Shown here piece by piece: positions 25,101 through 40,100 of a DNA stretch of 64,000 nucleotides. A model generated the notes under the pieces. It worked only from the letters and a program-made list of their open reading frames with translations. It searched no databases and had not been told where the DNA came from. The DNA comes from Siphonodentalium dalli (Eukaryota > Mollusca > Scaphopoda > Gadilida > Siphonodentaliidae). The stretch lies in assembly GCA_032622095.1 (NCBI GenBank), contig CP136067.1, positions 176,798,556-176,862,555 of the forward strand, read 5' to 3'. Position numbers and translations under genes: made by a program. Numbering within the stretch: position 1 is the stretch's first letter; the number at the start of each line of letters is the position of its first letter.

Positions 25101-28100
25101 ATTATAGTCCACCGGTGAGGCGCGAACTCACGCCGGTTCATTAACACCATTACAAGTCCGACACTCTAACCACTGGGCTACCACTTCCACATCAATTATT
25201 TCTATTCAATTTTACACATGTTCGACACTTGTCAATCTGATGCAGCCATACTTTCCACGAGGCATTCCTGTATACCAGGATCATAATCAGGGCTGTTAAA
25301 ATTATAAGATATCTTGATCGATTTTTAATATACATTAAAAATAAAGGGGTTCCTGGTGGCTCAGTTAGTCAAGTACGTATAAGTGCATTCTATGCTGTTC
25401 TAAGCTGTCAAGCAAGGGCAAGTCTTGTTCAGTAACCAATTTGGCTCAGATTTGAACTGCCTTTTAACCCTTTACCCAACAAAGCGGCCAAAAACGCCCA
25501 AATAAAGCTTCAACAGCCTAAAATATCTTCGGTCTGTCTCAATAACACCATACAAATATGGATATCATTGGAATTGGTTCATTGACCACATTGTGATGGT
25601 TACAGTTATGCCCTGTGCCAATGCATTCTCTTATATATGCGAGTCGACCATAGGTCGCCTCGCATATATAAGAGAATTTTTTCTTACATTCTTTAACAAT
25701 TTTATAATTTTTTCTTACATTTTTTATAATATTTTTCTACATTCTTTGACAATTTTATCATATGTTAAGCCAATGCAATTTTCATTCTCTTATATATGCG
25801 AGGCGACCTATGGTCGACTCGCATATATAAGAGAATGCATTGGCACAGGGCCGTTCTGTTGGGTAAAGGGTTAAGTTTTTATCCCTTCTATGACTGGAGC
25901 TTCCTGACATTTTCTGAAAACCCTGTGCCCCATGCATTCTCTTATATATGCGAGTATCCCGGTAGGGTGATCAAATTGAGAATAATCTTGCTCAATGTAT
26001 TAATTTTTTTTTTACGAATATTAATTAGATGTGCCACGATTATTGATTTTGATAATCGATAATTGGTCGTCAATAATCGACTATAATCGATTAATCGTAC
26101 CTAATAACATCAGTGGAAGTATTCCGTAATATGGCCTATTGGCTGGGTGCTGGTTAGCTGCACTGTCGCTGATTGTTTGAAGCATTGGCTGATGTAATTT
26201 TTACGTTAATAAAGTGCATCATAAACCACTGTTAATGACCAATGAACACAATGTATTCAATACCAGCACAATTCTCGGTGATGTTATGGTTAGAATATTT
26301 TTGAGTTCATTAGAAAGAACGTAGCTATAAATTTCAGTGTTATGAATAGCCAAACATATAAACAATATCAAAGTAGGAATGCACGACGGATGGCCAACGG
26401 TTCCTAAAAAAAGGAAACTATAAGTTTCATCAAACTTCCAAAGTGTGGATAACAATCACAAAGGTGTGCCCCCACCTGCAAATTGCAGGACTCAGAACAT
26501 GTTAAGTATCTGATAATATCGAGTTTCATTCATCATTCACTGCATGATACACGATAGCCTGTACTAGTAACATCTAAGTATACATATGCAAACAAAGTAT
26601 ACTCGCAAATGACGTCACGGAGAACATCGCTGATTAAAATGCCGTAGGTTCCTTGGTTTCCAGAGAATGTCAATCAACTCCCCCATTGGTTCAATCAGAT
26701 TCAAGGGCAAGTGCATTCAGTTCATTGAACACGGTGACAGTCCGCACATTTCAAAGATGTAGTGCCGCCTTTCAAGTATAAATATACAACAATGTCTCCC
26801 ATAAGTTCAAAGCTGCAGTGCCGCCAATTTGTAGAATATACAATGACACGAATAGTAACCGTGTCGCATCATCAAATGAACTGCCGACTGTCTGCAACAT
26901 AAGTTAGTGGTACTCATGTTGTCGGAATCTCTTGGATATGCGATCAAAGGTTGTTAACCCATTGGTTTAGATTAAACTGTTTAAAAGAAACATGGTATTT
27001 TCCGATGTCAAAATAAATAATGCAGATTAACCCTTTACCCAACAAACCGGCCAAAACCGGCCAAATAAAGCTTCAACAGCCTAAAATATCTTCGGTCTGT
27101 CTCAATAGAACCATACAAATATGGATATCATTGGAACCGGCTCCTTGACCACATTGTGATAGTTACAGTTATGCCCTGTGCCAATGCATTCTCTTATATA
27201 TGCGAGTCGACCATAGGTCGCCTCGCATATATAAGAGAATGCATTGGCCTAAAAAAAATCTTTTTTTTAACACTTTTTACCATTTTTTCTTACATTCTTT
27301 AACAATTTTATAATGTTTAATGTGTTAAGCCAATGCATTCTCGTATATATGCGAGGCGACCTATGGTCGACTCGCATATATAAGAGAATGCATTGGCACA
27401 GGGCCCTTCTGTTGGGTAAAGGGTTAATCGACGATGGAAATGGTAATCGATGGAAAGATGTTAAGGTAATAAAAGCAGATGACAAACAGACTATTGCAGA
27501 AGATTTCATATTTGGTGGGAAATTTCAGATTAATAAGTTCAACAAATGTCATATGGTTGTTTGTTGAACTTATTATACTGAACATTTCCTAAGGAAACTA
27601 CTCGTCAATGAGTATTTAAAGTGATAAGAAACACTCCGGTGGGGTGATCAAATATAGAATGGAGAATAATCTTGCTCAAGGTAGTTATTTTTACAAATAT
27701 TGTATCCAAATTTACAACACTCACCGTCATTCTTATATATTAATTAAATGCAGTGACTCTTGATGGCGAAATATTTTGTGTTAGCTTATCGCCGATAGTT
27801 GCATCTGAATCGAGAAGTAAATATTTACAATTGAGCATGTAGTTCAGACAATGTTTTCTATGGAGTGGTAAGGTCGATTTGCTTGAGATTTTCGGTGATG
27901 TTAGTAGAATGCTACATTCCTCCAGTTGGCATAATGCCTGACTACTAACTTGTTAGTTTCATGCACCCGAACAAGTCCATAATATGTCTTTCTTATAGAA
28001 AGTGATAACTGAGTCATCATGATTTATAGATTGATGCTTTTTACTTGTGAAATACAGGGGTAAGATTTGACTCGCGACTCAATTTGACTCAAATTATTCT

Positions 28101-31100
28101 TGTTTAGGACCAGGTATATTAAATCTGTACCAATTAAAATGATAGTAATTTGTTTTTATAGCCAATGGAAATGAATGGAATAGGGGCGCCATTTAGACCT
28201 AGATCTGGAAAGCTGGCGACGACCCCGGTGCTGCCAGAGGTTGAAGTCTATTTACATCTACTCATGGTTATATACCTCATAGATACAAAGAAAACAGAAA
28301 AGGTCAGTCCAAATAGAGCTTCATGATATTGATTCAAGTTATACCGACTACGGTATTGAAAAATTTATTGAGATTTCTCAAAATGTTCTGAATTATTTTA
28401 CCTTGGAAGGTATAATAACACATGCTTAGTATGCCAGTCTATGTGTATAAAAAATAAAAAAATAAAAATAAAACCATTGCGTCCGCATTGATTTTCAAAT
28501 AAAAAATTACCTGAGAATCAAATATCTTTTTTTTTTGGCCTTATTATTAATTTGTGTTGTTGCTGCAGCTGCATGTGTTGGGTAGAGAATCTTTAAGGTG
28601 ATATAATGAGCACTCCTCATATTAGACTTATAAGGCAACAAATGCATGACACACTTACATATGGACCTTGTAAAAATTTAAGACTGTTGTTTTTTTTTTA
28701 GTAAACTAGTAAAGAATCTGCTTTATGAATGTGGAAGTTATAATAAATATTACAATTTATGTTTTTGATTTGGTTAAAATTTATAATGTTTAATTCAAGC
28801 AGTTTTTCCACATCTTCAAAAAATTGTTTATATTTCAGGCCTCAAAATGTGCAGAGTTGCTGATGGAAAAAGTAATGTCACAGAACCGACGAACACTGGA
28901 TATGCTTGCTGCTAAAGCTTACTTCTATTACTCTCGAACACAGGAGTTACTCGACAGACTCGAATCTATCAGGGTGTATGTAAACATTTATTTGGTGTCA
29001 ACATATGTCTTGTTTACAAGGATTTTCAGGAACTGCTAGCTTGTTTTGGAATGTTTAGTGAACTAATCTTTGTCGTCTTGATTACTAAACCTTAAATCCA
29101 CCAGTCGATTAGTTGAAATAAATCCTCAATAATGCTTTCTGCTTACTTCAGACCTCTTAATTCAAAATGTTTGGCTTTGGCAATCCGCTACGGCAACCCT
29201 TTGCCATGGCTCAGTTTGCTTCATCAAATGCCTTCGGCATTGCAGATTGCAGTAGCCAGTTACGAGGGCTGTTACTCACTGCTTACAATTATGTTTCCAT
29301 AAACGAGAGTCAATACATAAAATTTATATAACTGAATGAAGCTCTGTGCTGCCAAGTTTGATGGAAATACTTGTATGGAGCAATGTGGAGAAATGTTAAT
29401 ATTATTTGCACAAGCCTGAGTTTAGTGTGCCTGTCATTTGCAGAATGAGGTCCCAAGAGGGTGAATTTAGTGACGCTGTCCCACATAGTGGGCTAGCATC
29501 ACTAAATTCACCCTCTGGGGACCTCATTCTGCATGGCCTGATCTGCTATGGGTGACATAGACTCAGACTGAAGTTCCCAAATGGTGAATACTGTGATGTA
29601 CACCCATTGGGAACCTCGATTATGCAATGTGTCGTCTGCCAATTTGGGGATATAGATAAACTAAACTAAAAAAGAAATAGAATCTATGTGAAAGTTTCTA
29701 TAGAAATTTGGTAATAAAGAAACTTTCCAGAGAAGATGAGGCGTAATCAGAATGAGGGACCTCATTCTGAAAATGACAGGCACATCAGGGTGTCTCATTT
29801 TGTTGCTCATCGAGGATAAATTTGTTGCAGTAAAATTGAATATATATGCCACATATTCAAGCCTGAGTTTAGTTTGCCTGTTATTTGCAGATGTAGGTCC
29901 CCAGAGGGTGAATTTAGTGAATCTATCCCACATAGTTAGCCTGTGCAGGATAGCATCACTAAATTCACGCTCTGGGGACCTCATTCTGCAAATGACAGGC
30001 ACACTAAACTCAGACTTGTACATATTGAATGTTTCAGGTTCTTGCACGCTCGGCTGCAGACGGCTACTCTACGATCAGATTGTATATAAATAATATTGAA
30101 TGTTTCAGGTTCTTGCACGCTCGGCTGCAGACGTCTACTCTACGATCAGACTGTATATATTGAATGTTTCAGGTTCTTGCACGCTTGGCTGCGGACGGCT
30201 GCTCTACGATCAGACTGTATATATTGAATGTTTCAGGTTCTTGCATGCTCGGCTGCAGACGTCTACTCTACGATCAGACTGTATATATTGAATGTTTCAG
30301 GTTCTTGCACGCTCGGCTGCAGTTTTACTCTACGATCAGACTGTATATATTGAATGTTTCAGGTTCTTGCACGCTTGGCTGCGGACGGCTGCTCTACGAT
30401 CAGACTGTATATATTGAATGTTTCAGGTTCTTGCACGCTCGGCTGAGGACGGCTACTCTACGATCAGATTGTATATATTGAATGTTTCAGGTTCTTGCAT
30501 GCTCGGCTGCAGACGGCTACTCTACGATCAGACTGTATATATTGAATGTTTCAGGTTCTTGCGCGCTCGGCTGCGGACGGCTGTTCTACATTCAGACTGT
30601 ATATATTGAATGTTTCAGGTTCTTGCACGCTCGGCTGAGGACGGCTACTCTACGATCAGACTATGAAGGACAGTCAGTTTTGCTGAATCTCATCCTGAGG
30701 AACTACCTTCATTTCAATTTGTTTGAGCAAGCTGACAAACTCGTCTCAAAATCTACGTTCCCCGAAAATGCTTCCAACAACCAGTGGGCCAGATATCTAT
30801 TTTATCTTGGTAAGAGGTTTCCTCCTTACAGGGATATCATCAGAATCGAATCGACGCAATGAAATTCTTTTCCATTTTGTTTATTCATACATTTCATCAC
30901 AGAAACAATTTAATTAGGCCCCCTCTGCTAAAAATATTGGCGATCCTCATGTGCGTTACAAATATTGACTACCTCAGATGAAATTTCAAAAGCAGGATAG
31001 GACTGACAGCAATCACAAACACACCATCCTGTATATATGTTATGTTCATCATCTACATTGTGTTTGTTAAAATGTTAATGGGAGAGGGGCAGATGTAAGT

Positions 31101-34100
31101 TGTCAATACTTGTGCCCCGATCCCTGTTATAATATTATATTACAATAAAAATATGTTTAAAAAAAAAGAAGAGGTTTGCTAACATATGGCTGCATGTTAG
31201 ATAGAACCCCAACGTTTGCGAAAAGCAGGACCCATTTTCAAAATTGATCTGAGTTAAAGTACATCTCAATGTGCCATTTCGATCGATACATGGCATTTCG
31301 ATGAGAATTGAGAATTTGTTCACGCACATTAAACAATGAACACTCTTACTGAGCCAGTGCCTCTACACGTTCTGATATATGAAACTTATGTAAGAAATTC
31401 CAAATAAGATGAGAGATTCAGTAATGTCATGTTCTGTATTTATTCCAAACCCAAGGAAATGATAAGACATCGACTTTGAATGACTCCATGACTGGAGTAT
31501 TATATTAACGAAGTCGGGTCACCTGCTAGTTATATGTATTCACAAATTCCCTACTTAAAAAAATAATCTGACTCGAAAATTAAGTGGGCCTTTAAATCTC
31601 AGAATAAATAATAATAAAAGGTCAGCAGACCACAGTGTCCCCCGAAAACGTTGCAAGTCGATGCCGCTTTGTTAAAGAAATTAAAAAAAAATGTTGAAAT
31701 TTTCTAAGTTGAAAAGGGTTAATAACTCCGTCAAAAAATAATTTTTCCGTCATCTATATACATGTTGCACATCTCCAATATGTGGGTAACAATACTCTGA
31801 AGTTTCAAATATCTACGATCAAAACTGTAGGAGGAGTTGATTACACCACGAAGGTACCCCTCATACAGAAAATTATAAAAAATGTTGAAATTTTCTAAGT
31901 CGAAAAGGGTTAATAACTCCGTCAAAAAATAATTTTTCCGTCATCTATATACATGTTGCACATCTTCAATATATGGGCAACAATATTCTGAAGTTTCAAA
32001 TCTCTGGGATGAAATCTGTAGGAGGAGATGATTACACCATGAAGGTACTCAAAAGTGTGACGGACGGACGAACGGACGGACCCCGTTTCTATAGTCCCCC
32101 AAAAATATTTTTTTCGGGGGACAATAATAATCAATGTACACATGTGCATTACAGGAAGGATAAAGGCTGCACAGCTGGAGTACTCGGAGGCTCACAAATA
32201 CTTGCTGCAGGCTCTACGTAAAGCACCACAGCATCAGGCTGTCGGCTTCAAACAAACAGTATGTATTGTATTCTTACTTACTTCTTTCCTTATTAAATGC
32301 ACGGATGGCCTTGGTTGTCTATTATATATTTTTGAACTTCTGTATGTCTGTATGTGTGTTATAGACTGGAAAACTGCTCGACCGATCAGAGTCAAATTTG
32401 GTATGTGGGACTACTTTGATCCCGGGAGCAATATGGGTGGGTCCAATTCCATGTGCGACCATTCCGTGTCCTTGACCGCGCTCATATACGCTTATATAGG
32501 CATGTTTCTGGACCTCGAACGATTCGACTCAAATTCTCAAATTTGTTAATGTAGGCCTACTTTAATCCCTGGGAACAATATGGGCAGGTCCAATTTCACA
32601 TGCGACCGTGTCCTTGACCTCGTTCATATATGCTCATATAGGCATGTTTCTGGACCGATCGAACAATAGTATGTCAAGACACTGTATATTCTGCCCAGAC
32701 ACAGGCGATCACAAAGAAATCCCTAATTAGCCTGGACGAAGTCGGGCACATTTGCTAGTAGGTTATAATTTAGAAATTAAGGTTAGCTAATTATGAAAAT
32801 TTCCTCAAGAATATACTGATAGTATTATAGTATAACGATAGTATGAATACAAGCCAAGCATTTATTTATATACAGCACATAAAGAGTGTGCGATAAACAA
32901 TACACTCAAAACCGTGGTGATTATTTTTGGAGATTGATTCTCTGTGACCAAAATATTGAGTGGAAAGCGTAGCTCTATAACCGTATGTTATAAACAACAG
33001 GGTACAGTTTTAACCAAAGTTCACATTGTGGGATCTCCCCGGTGTTGAGTGTTTTGCTCGTGGCTTTTGTGGCTTATGGCTTTTGTAACACTGTATGATC
33101 TTGAAAACAACATGCTGTTTATAAATGCGATGTTTATGATTGGTATAAGAACAAAATCTGTCTATATTTTAATATTCTTTCTGTTATGTTGGTTTTAATG
33201 GATGTGACTATATTAACAGCAATACCCTATCACGAAGGCCATCCGTTCTCACCAGTAGCTTAACTTACAGATCAACATCTTAACATTTTGTTTCATGAAT
33301 GGTTTAGCATATTCAGCTAATAATCTACAAACCTGGGGGATTTCAGGAGTCAGCTTTTCAAATTTGAAACCCAGTTGTTCTAATGTCTAAAATGCTGCTT
33401 AAGTTTGAGTATGTTAGAAGAAGAATGTGCATGGACGCAAAAAACAAATTAAATACATGTCCGTGAGGGTGATTTGAGCATCTATTGGGTAGGCTCTTCT
33501 TGCATATTTTATTTATCCATCGCACAAAACTTGCCTTTTTGTGTGGGGAAATTTGTCATTTTTCTAAGTTTTTCATTTGTTACTTCCATGACACCCTTAC
33601 ATTTATGAGGTCAAGCAAACTAATTAGTATTCAAATTAGTTGATAAACTGGATTGCCCCTTAGCGCGAAATAGTTTGTTGCATTTTGTAAACGCCCTTTT
33701 TGAAAAAAGGTCGTATTATGTAATCAGTCTGTCCGTCCGTCCGTTGTACCGTCTGTCTGTCCGTCCGTTAACATTTTTGGTTTCCGATCGATCACTCCAG
33801 TTTGGATTATTTGATCTGAACCAAAGTTGGTATGTGTATTTCCCAGCTAAAGATACAGGCCAAGTTCGAATATAGGTTCCGTCCAATTATTTTTACATGA
33901 GTTACAGCCCTTTTTCGACTTAGAATTTGACTGTCTGTTAATATGTTTTGGTCTCCGACCGATAACTCCAGTTTGCATTATTGGATCTGAACCAAAGTTG
34001 GTATGTGTATTTCCCAGCTAAAACTACAGGCCAAGCTCGAATATGGGTTCCGTCCAGATATTTTAGTGTGAGTTACATCCCTTTTTCGACTTAGAATTTG

Positions 34101-37100
34101 ACCAATTTCATAACATTTCGGTTTCCTTCCGATAACTCCAGTTTTGATTATTTGAACCAAAGCTGGTATGTGTATTTCCCGGCTAAAACTACAGGCCAAG
34201 TTCAAATATAGGTTTTGTCTAATTATTTTCACATGAGTTACAGACATTTTTCGACTTAGAATTTGACCGCATTTTGGCATTGAAATTAGGGGTATATCAG
34301 ATATTCTTCAAATGTAAGCGCAAAGTATTATTTTATTTTGCGGTAGTACAATTCGAAATAGCTAAAGGGCGTATTTTGCCACGCCCTAGCGATGCTCTTG
34401 TTTATAGTTATTCTAAGCTGGCCTTGTTCTAATGATTTATAAAACGTTCCAAAATCACAATGAAGTCATTTAGGTTGGTTGATGTCCCTATAGTTAATTG
34501 CATATATAATTACGCCATAAATGTAATACCTTCTTAATAAAGCTAAGAAAGCTACCTTGTAGTAATAAACGTAATGTAGGCAACAGAGGTAGTGTGCGGT
34601 GAATAAATTAAATTAAACCATTGATAAATGGATGCTCGCTGATGGTCCCATTCATTCATTTCTAGGGATGTTCAGATAGTAACTGAGTGTTCACTTTATA
34701 TTTGGATAAAGAGAGCTTAATTTATTGATGTTTGTTTTCTACAGGTTCAGAAATTGGCCATCACTGTTGAGCTGCTTTTGGGAGACATACCAGACAGAAG
34801 TGTATTCCGACAGCCGTCAATGAGAAAGACATTAGCTCCATACCTTCAGCTCACACAAGGTTAGCATTAAGTAGCTACATTTTATATTTTTATACCCCTG
34901 CAATCCATCTTTCTTTGGACATAACTTTGTTTGGAAACGTGGTATAGATATCATCCACCATGGGAACATGTGCAATTGCGATTCCAAGGTTGGCTGAACT
35001 CATTTTCGCACAGTTATTGTCCTTTTTCAAACTCGAAATACTTCAATATTCACCTCTTGTTTGAAAAGTTTCTGCAACAATGATGCTGCTGGTCTATTCA
35101 GGCAGCATTTACTTTGTATAACTGTTACCAGTACTAGAAAGCCTCTTCTACATTATAGCTTTCCCCCAATAGCAGGAACATATTGGGACCATATCCTGAT
35201 ACTCAATATAGTTAAGCTCATTCAGGTTAATTTAGTGTGCTCATGTGACTATTGCTATTTTTACTTATGGTTTGACGAGGGACGGTTGGCTGGCGGGCTG
35301 GCGGCGGCGGGCGGACCTAAGGAATGCCTTATAACTTTGACATTTGTGAACGGATTCAAAAAAATTTTGGTATGTGAGTTGCTCCCAATGACTTTACTGT
35401 CTGTAGAAAATTGTTCACGTCCGAACTTTTTGACAAGAGTTATCCATCTTTGATGACTTTTTTTTGCAATTTTATCACCTGTTAGCGCGATAACTCAATC
35501 AAATATTAACTGATTCAAACCATATTTGATATATGAGTCTCTTGCAACAATATCTTGGACGATTTCGAAAACCAGGTTTGTCAAAAATTTTCCCCCGGAG
35601 TTATGGACCTTAGTTTGTCTATTTTTAGCATGTTTTTCACTGTTAACGCGATAACTCAATTAAATATTAACTGACTCAAACCATATTTGATATATGAGTC
35701 TATTGCAACAATATCTCGGACGAGTTCGAAAACCAGGTTTGCAGAAGTTTTTTTTCGACTGCCAATAAACTCGACATAGCATCTTAAGATGCGTACCCCT
35801 TGTTTGGTGTCCATCTGTGAGTCTGTGATGTGTCAACAATTTCCTATAGAATACCCTACAGGTCACATCTCTCTTCCTTTTAGAATACCCTACAGGTCAC
35901 ATCTCTCTTCCTTTTTTCACCAAACTTCATATGGATCTTAGGGGTGACCTGTGGATTGGAGCCTACTATTTTTTCCAAAATATATTAAACTAGCAGGTGA
36001 CCCGACTTCGTCCGGGCTTTGACCTTGAATTGACCATTTTGAAGGTCAAGGTCAGGTTGGGGTAACGATTTGACCCGTCCAAAACACTCCCCCGACAAAA
36101 GTATCCCGAGACACGTATGCTGCACCTAGGTGTAAAATTTCGTCGAAATCCACCAGTTTTACCCGATTTGACCTTGGAATTGTTAATTTCCAAGGTCAAG
36201 GTCAGGTCGGGGTCACAATTTAACCCGTCCATGACACTTCCCATGGGTAGCAAGTTTGAGCTCAATCGGTTCGAGTCTATAAAGGACACACACATATATA
36301 TCATTTGTGGGTGCCCGTTTCAAGGTGAAGATCACTTCGGGCGGAAAATCTGACCCGATGAAAATCTCCCCCGTTCCTAGGAAGCCCTAAGTACGTAAGA
36401 ATCACACAACACGCTCATGTCTGGATACAGTCACGCTCACGTGTGGACCCAGAAGTGAGAATCACATTACACGCATACGCTCTTTATCAACGACACTGCG
36501 GATACGAACACTCTTTAACTATCAACGTGATTAACTCCACCATGCCAATGGTGGTAATTTTTATGACTGGGGTTGAGAATGGGTGCTCTGAGCTTCTCCA
36601 AAACGGCGGTAAACACTGCCCGTGGGTTTTTAACCTTAGATTGGAAGTTTGAGCTCAATCGGTCCAGCCGTTTTCCCGGCCATAGCTAAAGACAAACAAC
36701 AAACAGACAGACAGAAGTTTCAAAATATATAGTAGATAACATTTCCACAAGCAGCCATCTTGGTTACATTGACATTTTAACTTTCCGCATTCCTTATCGC
36801 TCCATTAACTGTAGCATTTGATATTAGCCCCTCTCAAAGTTGAGCTTCAGTGTCATCGGCACTTTCATTTTGATCTTTTCAGAAATGTCTCTTCCTTACA
36901 ACTGGAAATTTGAGTGACTTTCAGATTTCACTGATTTTTGTTATGACCGGACACCTTTGCTGAATTATATATACTTGAAATTTCATGCCTCAAAACTACT
37001 ATTTTATCATTTTATCAAATTAAATGTGATCAGAACCAATTGGCAAAAAAATTCCCCAATAATGACTCCTGATCTAATGCATAATATATTTATCCCTTTG

Positions 37101-40100
37101 ATGACGTGAGCTGTGCTGGTGCAGCATTGAAGATCTTGTGCCAGTGCATTCTCTTATATGCGAGTCTCCCAAGGTAAACATTGTTTGGCCAATGTATTCT
37201 CTTATATATGTGAGGCTCCCTATGGGAGACTCTCATATATAAGTTAATGCATTGGCACATGGATTTTTACAAAATTTCAGGAAAGAGTTAATATATATTT
37301 TGTAATTTCAACTTACAAACAACAGCCTGTTTCATAATTCATCTCATATCTTCTAATTTCACAGCTGTCAGGAATGGCAATCTTGCCAAATTCAATGAAG
37401 TATTGAAGAAATTTGGAACAAAGTTCCAAGCAGAGAATACATATACACTGATCATCCGACTGCGACATAATGTGATAAAGACCGGTGTGCGCATGATTAA
37501 CCACTCGTATGCCAAGATATCTCTCGCTGATATAGCGCAGAAACTCTGTCTCGACAGCCCAGAAGATGCCGAATATATTGTTGCTAAGGTTTGTGATACA
37601 AATATGTTAAATTTACATGCTGAGGACTAGATCTCTGTTGAAACTGGCTGTTGGTTCAAAGGAATGTCAAACTTCAGAAGAAATAAAGGACACATTTAGT
37701 CCTTCTGTCTGCATGATTAATAATGGGAAAGACATTCCAAAACAAGACTGAGTTTAGTGTGCCTCTCATTTGCAGAATGAGGTCCACAGAGGGTGAATTT
37801 AGTGATGCTATCCTGCATAGTGGGCTAGCATCACCAAATTCACCCTCTGTGGACCTCATTCTGCATGGCTTCATCTGCTATGGAAGACATAGACTCAGAT
37901 TGAAATTCCCAAATGGTGAATATTGTGATGTACACCCATTGGGAACCTTGATTAGTTAATGTGTCGTCTGCCAATTTGGGGATATAGAGAAACTAAACTA
38001 AAAAATAAATAGAATCTATATGAAGAAGTTTCTATAGAAATTTGATAATAAAGTAACTATCCAGAGAAGATGAGGACTAAGCAGTTTGAGGTCCCCAGAG
38101 GTGAATTTAGTGATGCTAGCCCACTATGCGGGATAGCATCTCTAAATTCACCCTCTGGGGACCTCATTCTGCAAGTGACAGACAAGCTATAATTCGCGAA
38201 GTCATTGAATTATTAAGTTATTACATTTTGACATGATCTCTGCCTATTAACAGCCTATTGCTGCAGAATGCTTCCAAACCTTTGGTTTATGAAAAAACAT
38301 ATTTTACCTACCTACCTACCAGCCTAAAAAATATAGCTCATGAGAGGGGAAACACAAAGTCTTTTATATGCCCACTTAATTTTCGAACCCACAGATCGCA
38401 AATATAAAATACATGCCATATTATATACCATTTGAAAGAGGAAGCTCCATAACATTGTATTATCAACTTATCCGGTGTTAGAAACTGTGAACATGTTGTT
38501 TTTGTTGAGTTGCTGACGTGTTTTTTTCACCTGGATTTTAGTTCAAATTGTATTATTTTCAATAGAGGGGGGAATACTTATAAATCTTAAAGATAGAGTT
38601 CTTTGAAATTTCATTTTTAGTTTGAATTCTGTTGCATTCTGGGAGCCAAAGCGGGGGTAATCTTTATATGATTTCAGCTGTTTTCTATTTCTCTATGGGC
38701 ATCTTCTGAGACAAAGACGTTTCAAATGGTGATGAATTAGATTGTTATTAAAACCATAAATAAACTATACACAAAATAATCAGTTACTCGAAAATTAAGT
38801 GGGCCTTTAACCCTTCACCCAACAGAAGGGCCCTGTGCCAATGCATTCTCTTATATATGCGAGTCGACCATAGGTCGCCTCGCATATATAAGAGAATGCA
38901 TTGGCTTAACACATTAAAAATTTTAAAATTGTTAAAGAATGTAAGAAAAAATGGTAAAAAGTGTTAAAAAAAGATTTTTTTTAGGCCAATGCATTCTCTT
39001 ATATATGCGAGGCGACCTATGGTCGACTCACATATATAAGAGAATGCATTGGCACAGGGCATAACTGTAACTATCACAATGTGGTCAACGAGCCGGTTCC
39101 AATGATATCCATATTTGTATGGTTCTATTGAGACAGACCGAAGATATTTTAGGCTGTTGAAGCTTTATTTGGCCGGTTTTGGCCGGTTTGTTGGGTAAAG
39201 GGTTAAGGTTGGCCAGAGCCATTTCAAAAGATGTTCCAATGTTTCCATTCTAGAGGTATATTTCTTTGATTATCCCCATCCTATCTTATTTTGGGAAAGT
39301 GTGGATATGTATAGCACTCATTGGTGCAGTGTACTGCATTATTGGGCTACGTGGACCACCAACCACTTCAACTATAAATGTAAAATATGTAGAATTTTAA
39401 AACAAATTGTAATTGAATTTGTATTCTCATTTCAGGCAATCCGAGATGGTGTTATAGAAGCATCGATTAATCATGAAAAGAGTTTTGTCCAATCAAAAGA
39501 GACAACAGATATTTACACAACCAGGGAACCAATGGCTGCCTTCCATCAGCGAATTAGCTTCTGTCTGGACATACACAATCAGTCTGTCAAGGTTAGATCC
39601 TCTCTTTTCTTCTGTTTGTAGTTATCATAAATAATAATCAGTCTCTCAAGGTCTTTTATTTGTCCCCCTAGGACTATAGTAATGACCCTCGTCTGTGCAT
39701 CCATCCGGAACTTTGTCCGAGTCTGCATTCTGTCATTTTTTAAAACTTGGCACATATATCAACAAGCATGGGAACCTGCGCACCTGCGATTTTGAGTTCG
39801 GTCAGACTCATTTTGCCCAGAGTTATTGCCATTTTTCGACATAGAATCGTACATCCTGGGACACATCTTTTGTCCGAGTCTGTGTTCTGTCATTTTCCAG
39901 TCAATTTAACCCTTTACCCAACAAACCGGCCAAAAACGGCCAAATAAAGCTGCAACAGCCTAAATTATCTTGGGTCTGTCTCAATAAAACCATACAAATA
40001 TGGATATCATTGGAACTGGCTCATTGACCACATTGTGATGGTTACAGTTATGCCCTGTGCCAATGCATTCTCTTATATATGCGAGTCGACCATAGGTCGC

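Noticed and set aside
24879-25112. 77-codon minus-strand open frame
   Set aside because: It lies in the body of a tRNA-derived SINE.
25110-25190. Functional tRNA gene
   Set aside because: A and B boxes are present but no acceptor stem is evident, and the sequence continues into a SINE body.
25593-27567. Open frames with repeated [21 protein letters not shown]
   Set aside because: They translate the palindromic stems of family A hairpins; the same peptide appears on both strands at every copy.
28971-28980. Exon 4 donor directly after AGG (GTGTAT)
   Set aside because: It would break the frame with exon 5; the donor two bases later (GTATGTAA) is stronger and restores the conserved junction.
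30015-30662. CRISPR-like regularly spaced repeat
   Set aside because: The units are contiguous ~64-bp tandem copies without unique spacers, in a eukaryotic gene, and derive from a splice junction.
30100-30862. Series of open frames repeating an [11 protein letters not shown] / FRFLHARL pattern
   Set aside because: They are different-frame readings of the 64-bp tandem array. Only the final [14 protein letters not shown] segment belongs to a protein (PSMD3 exon 5).
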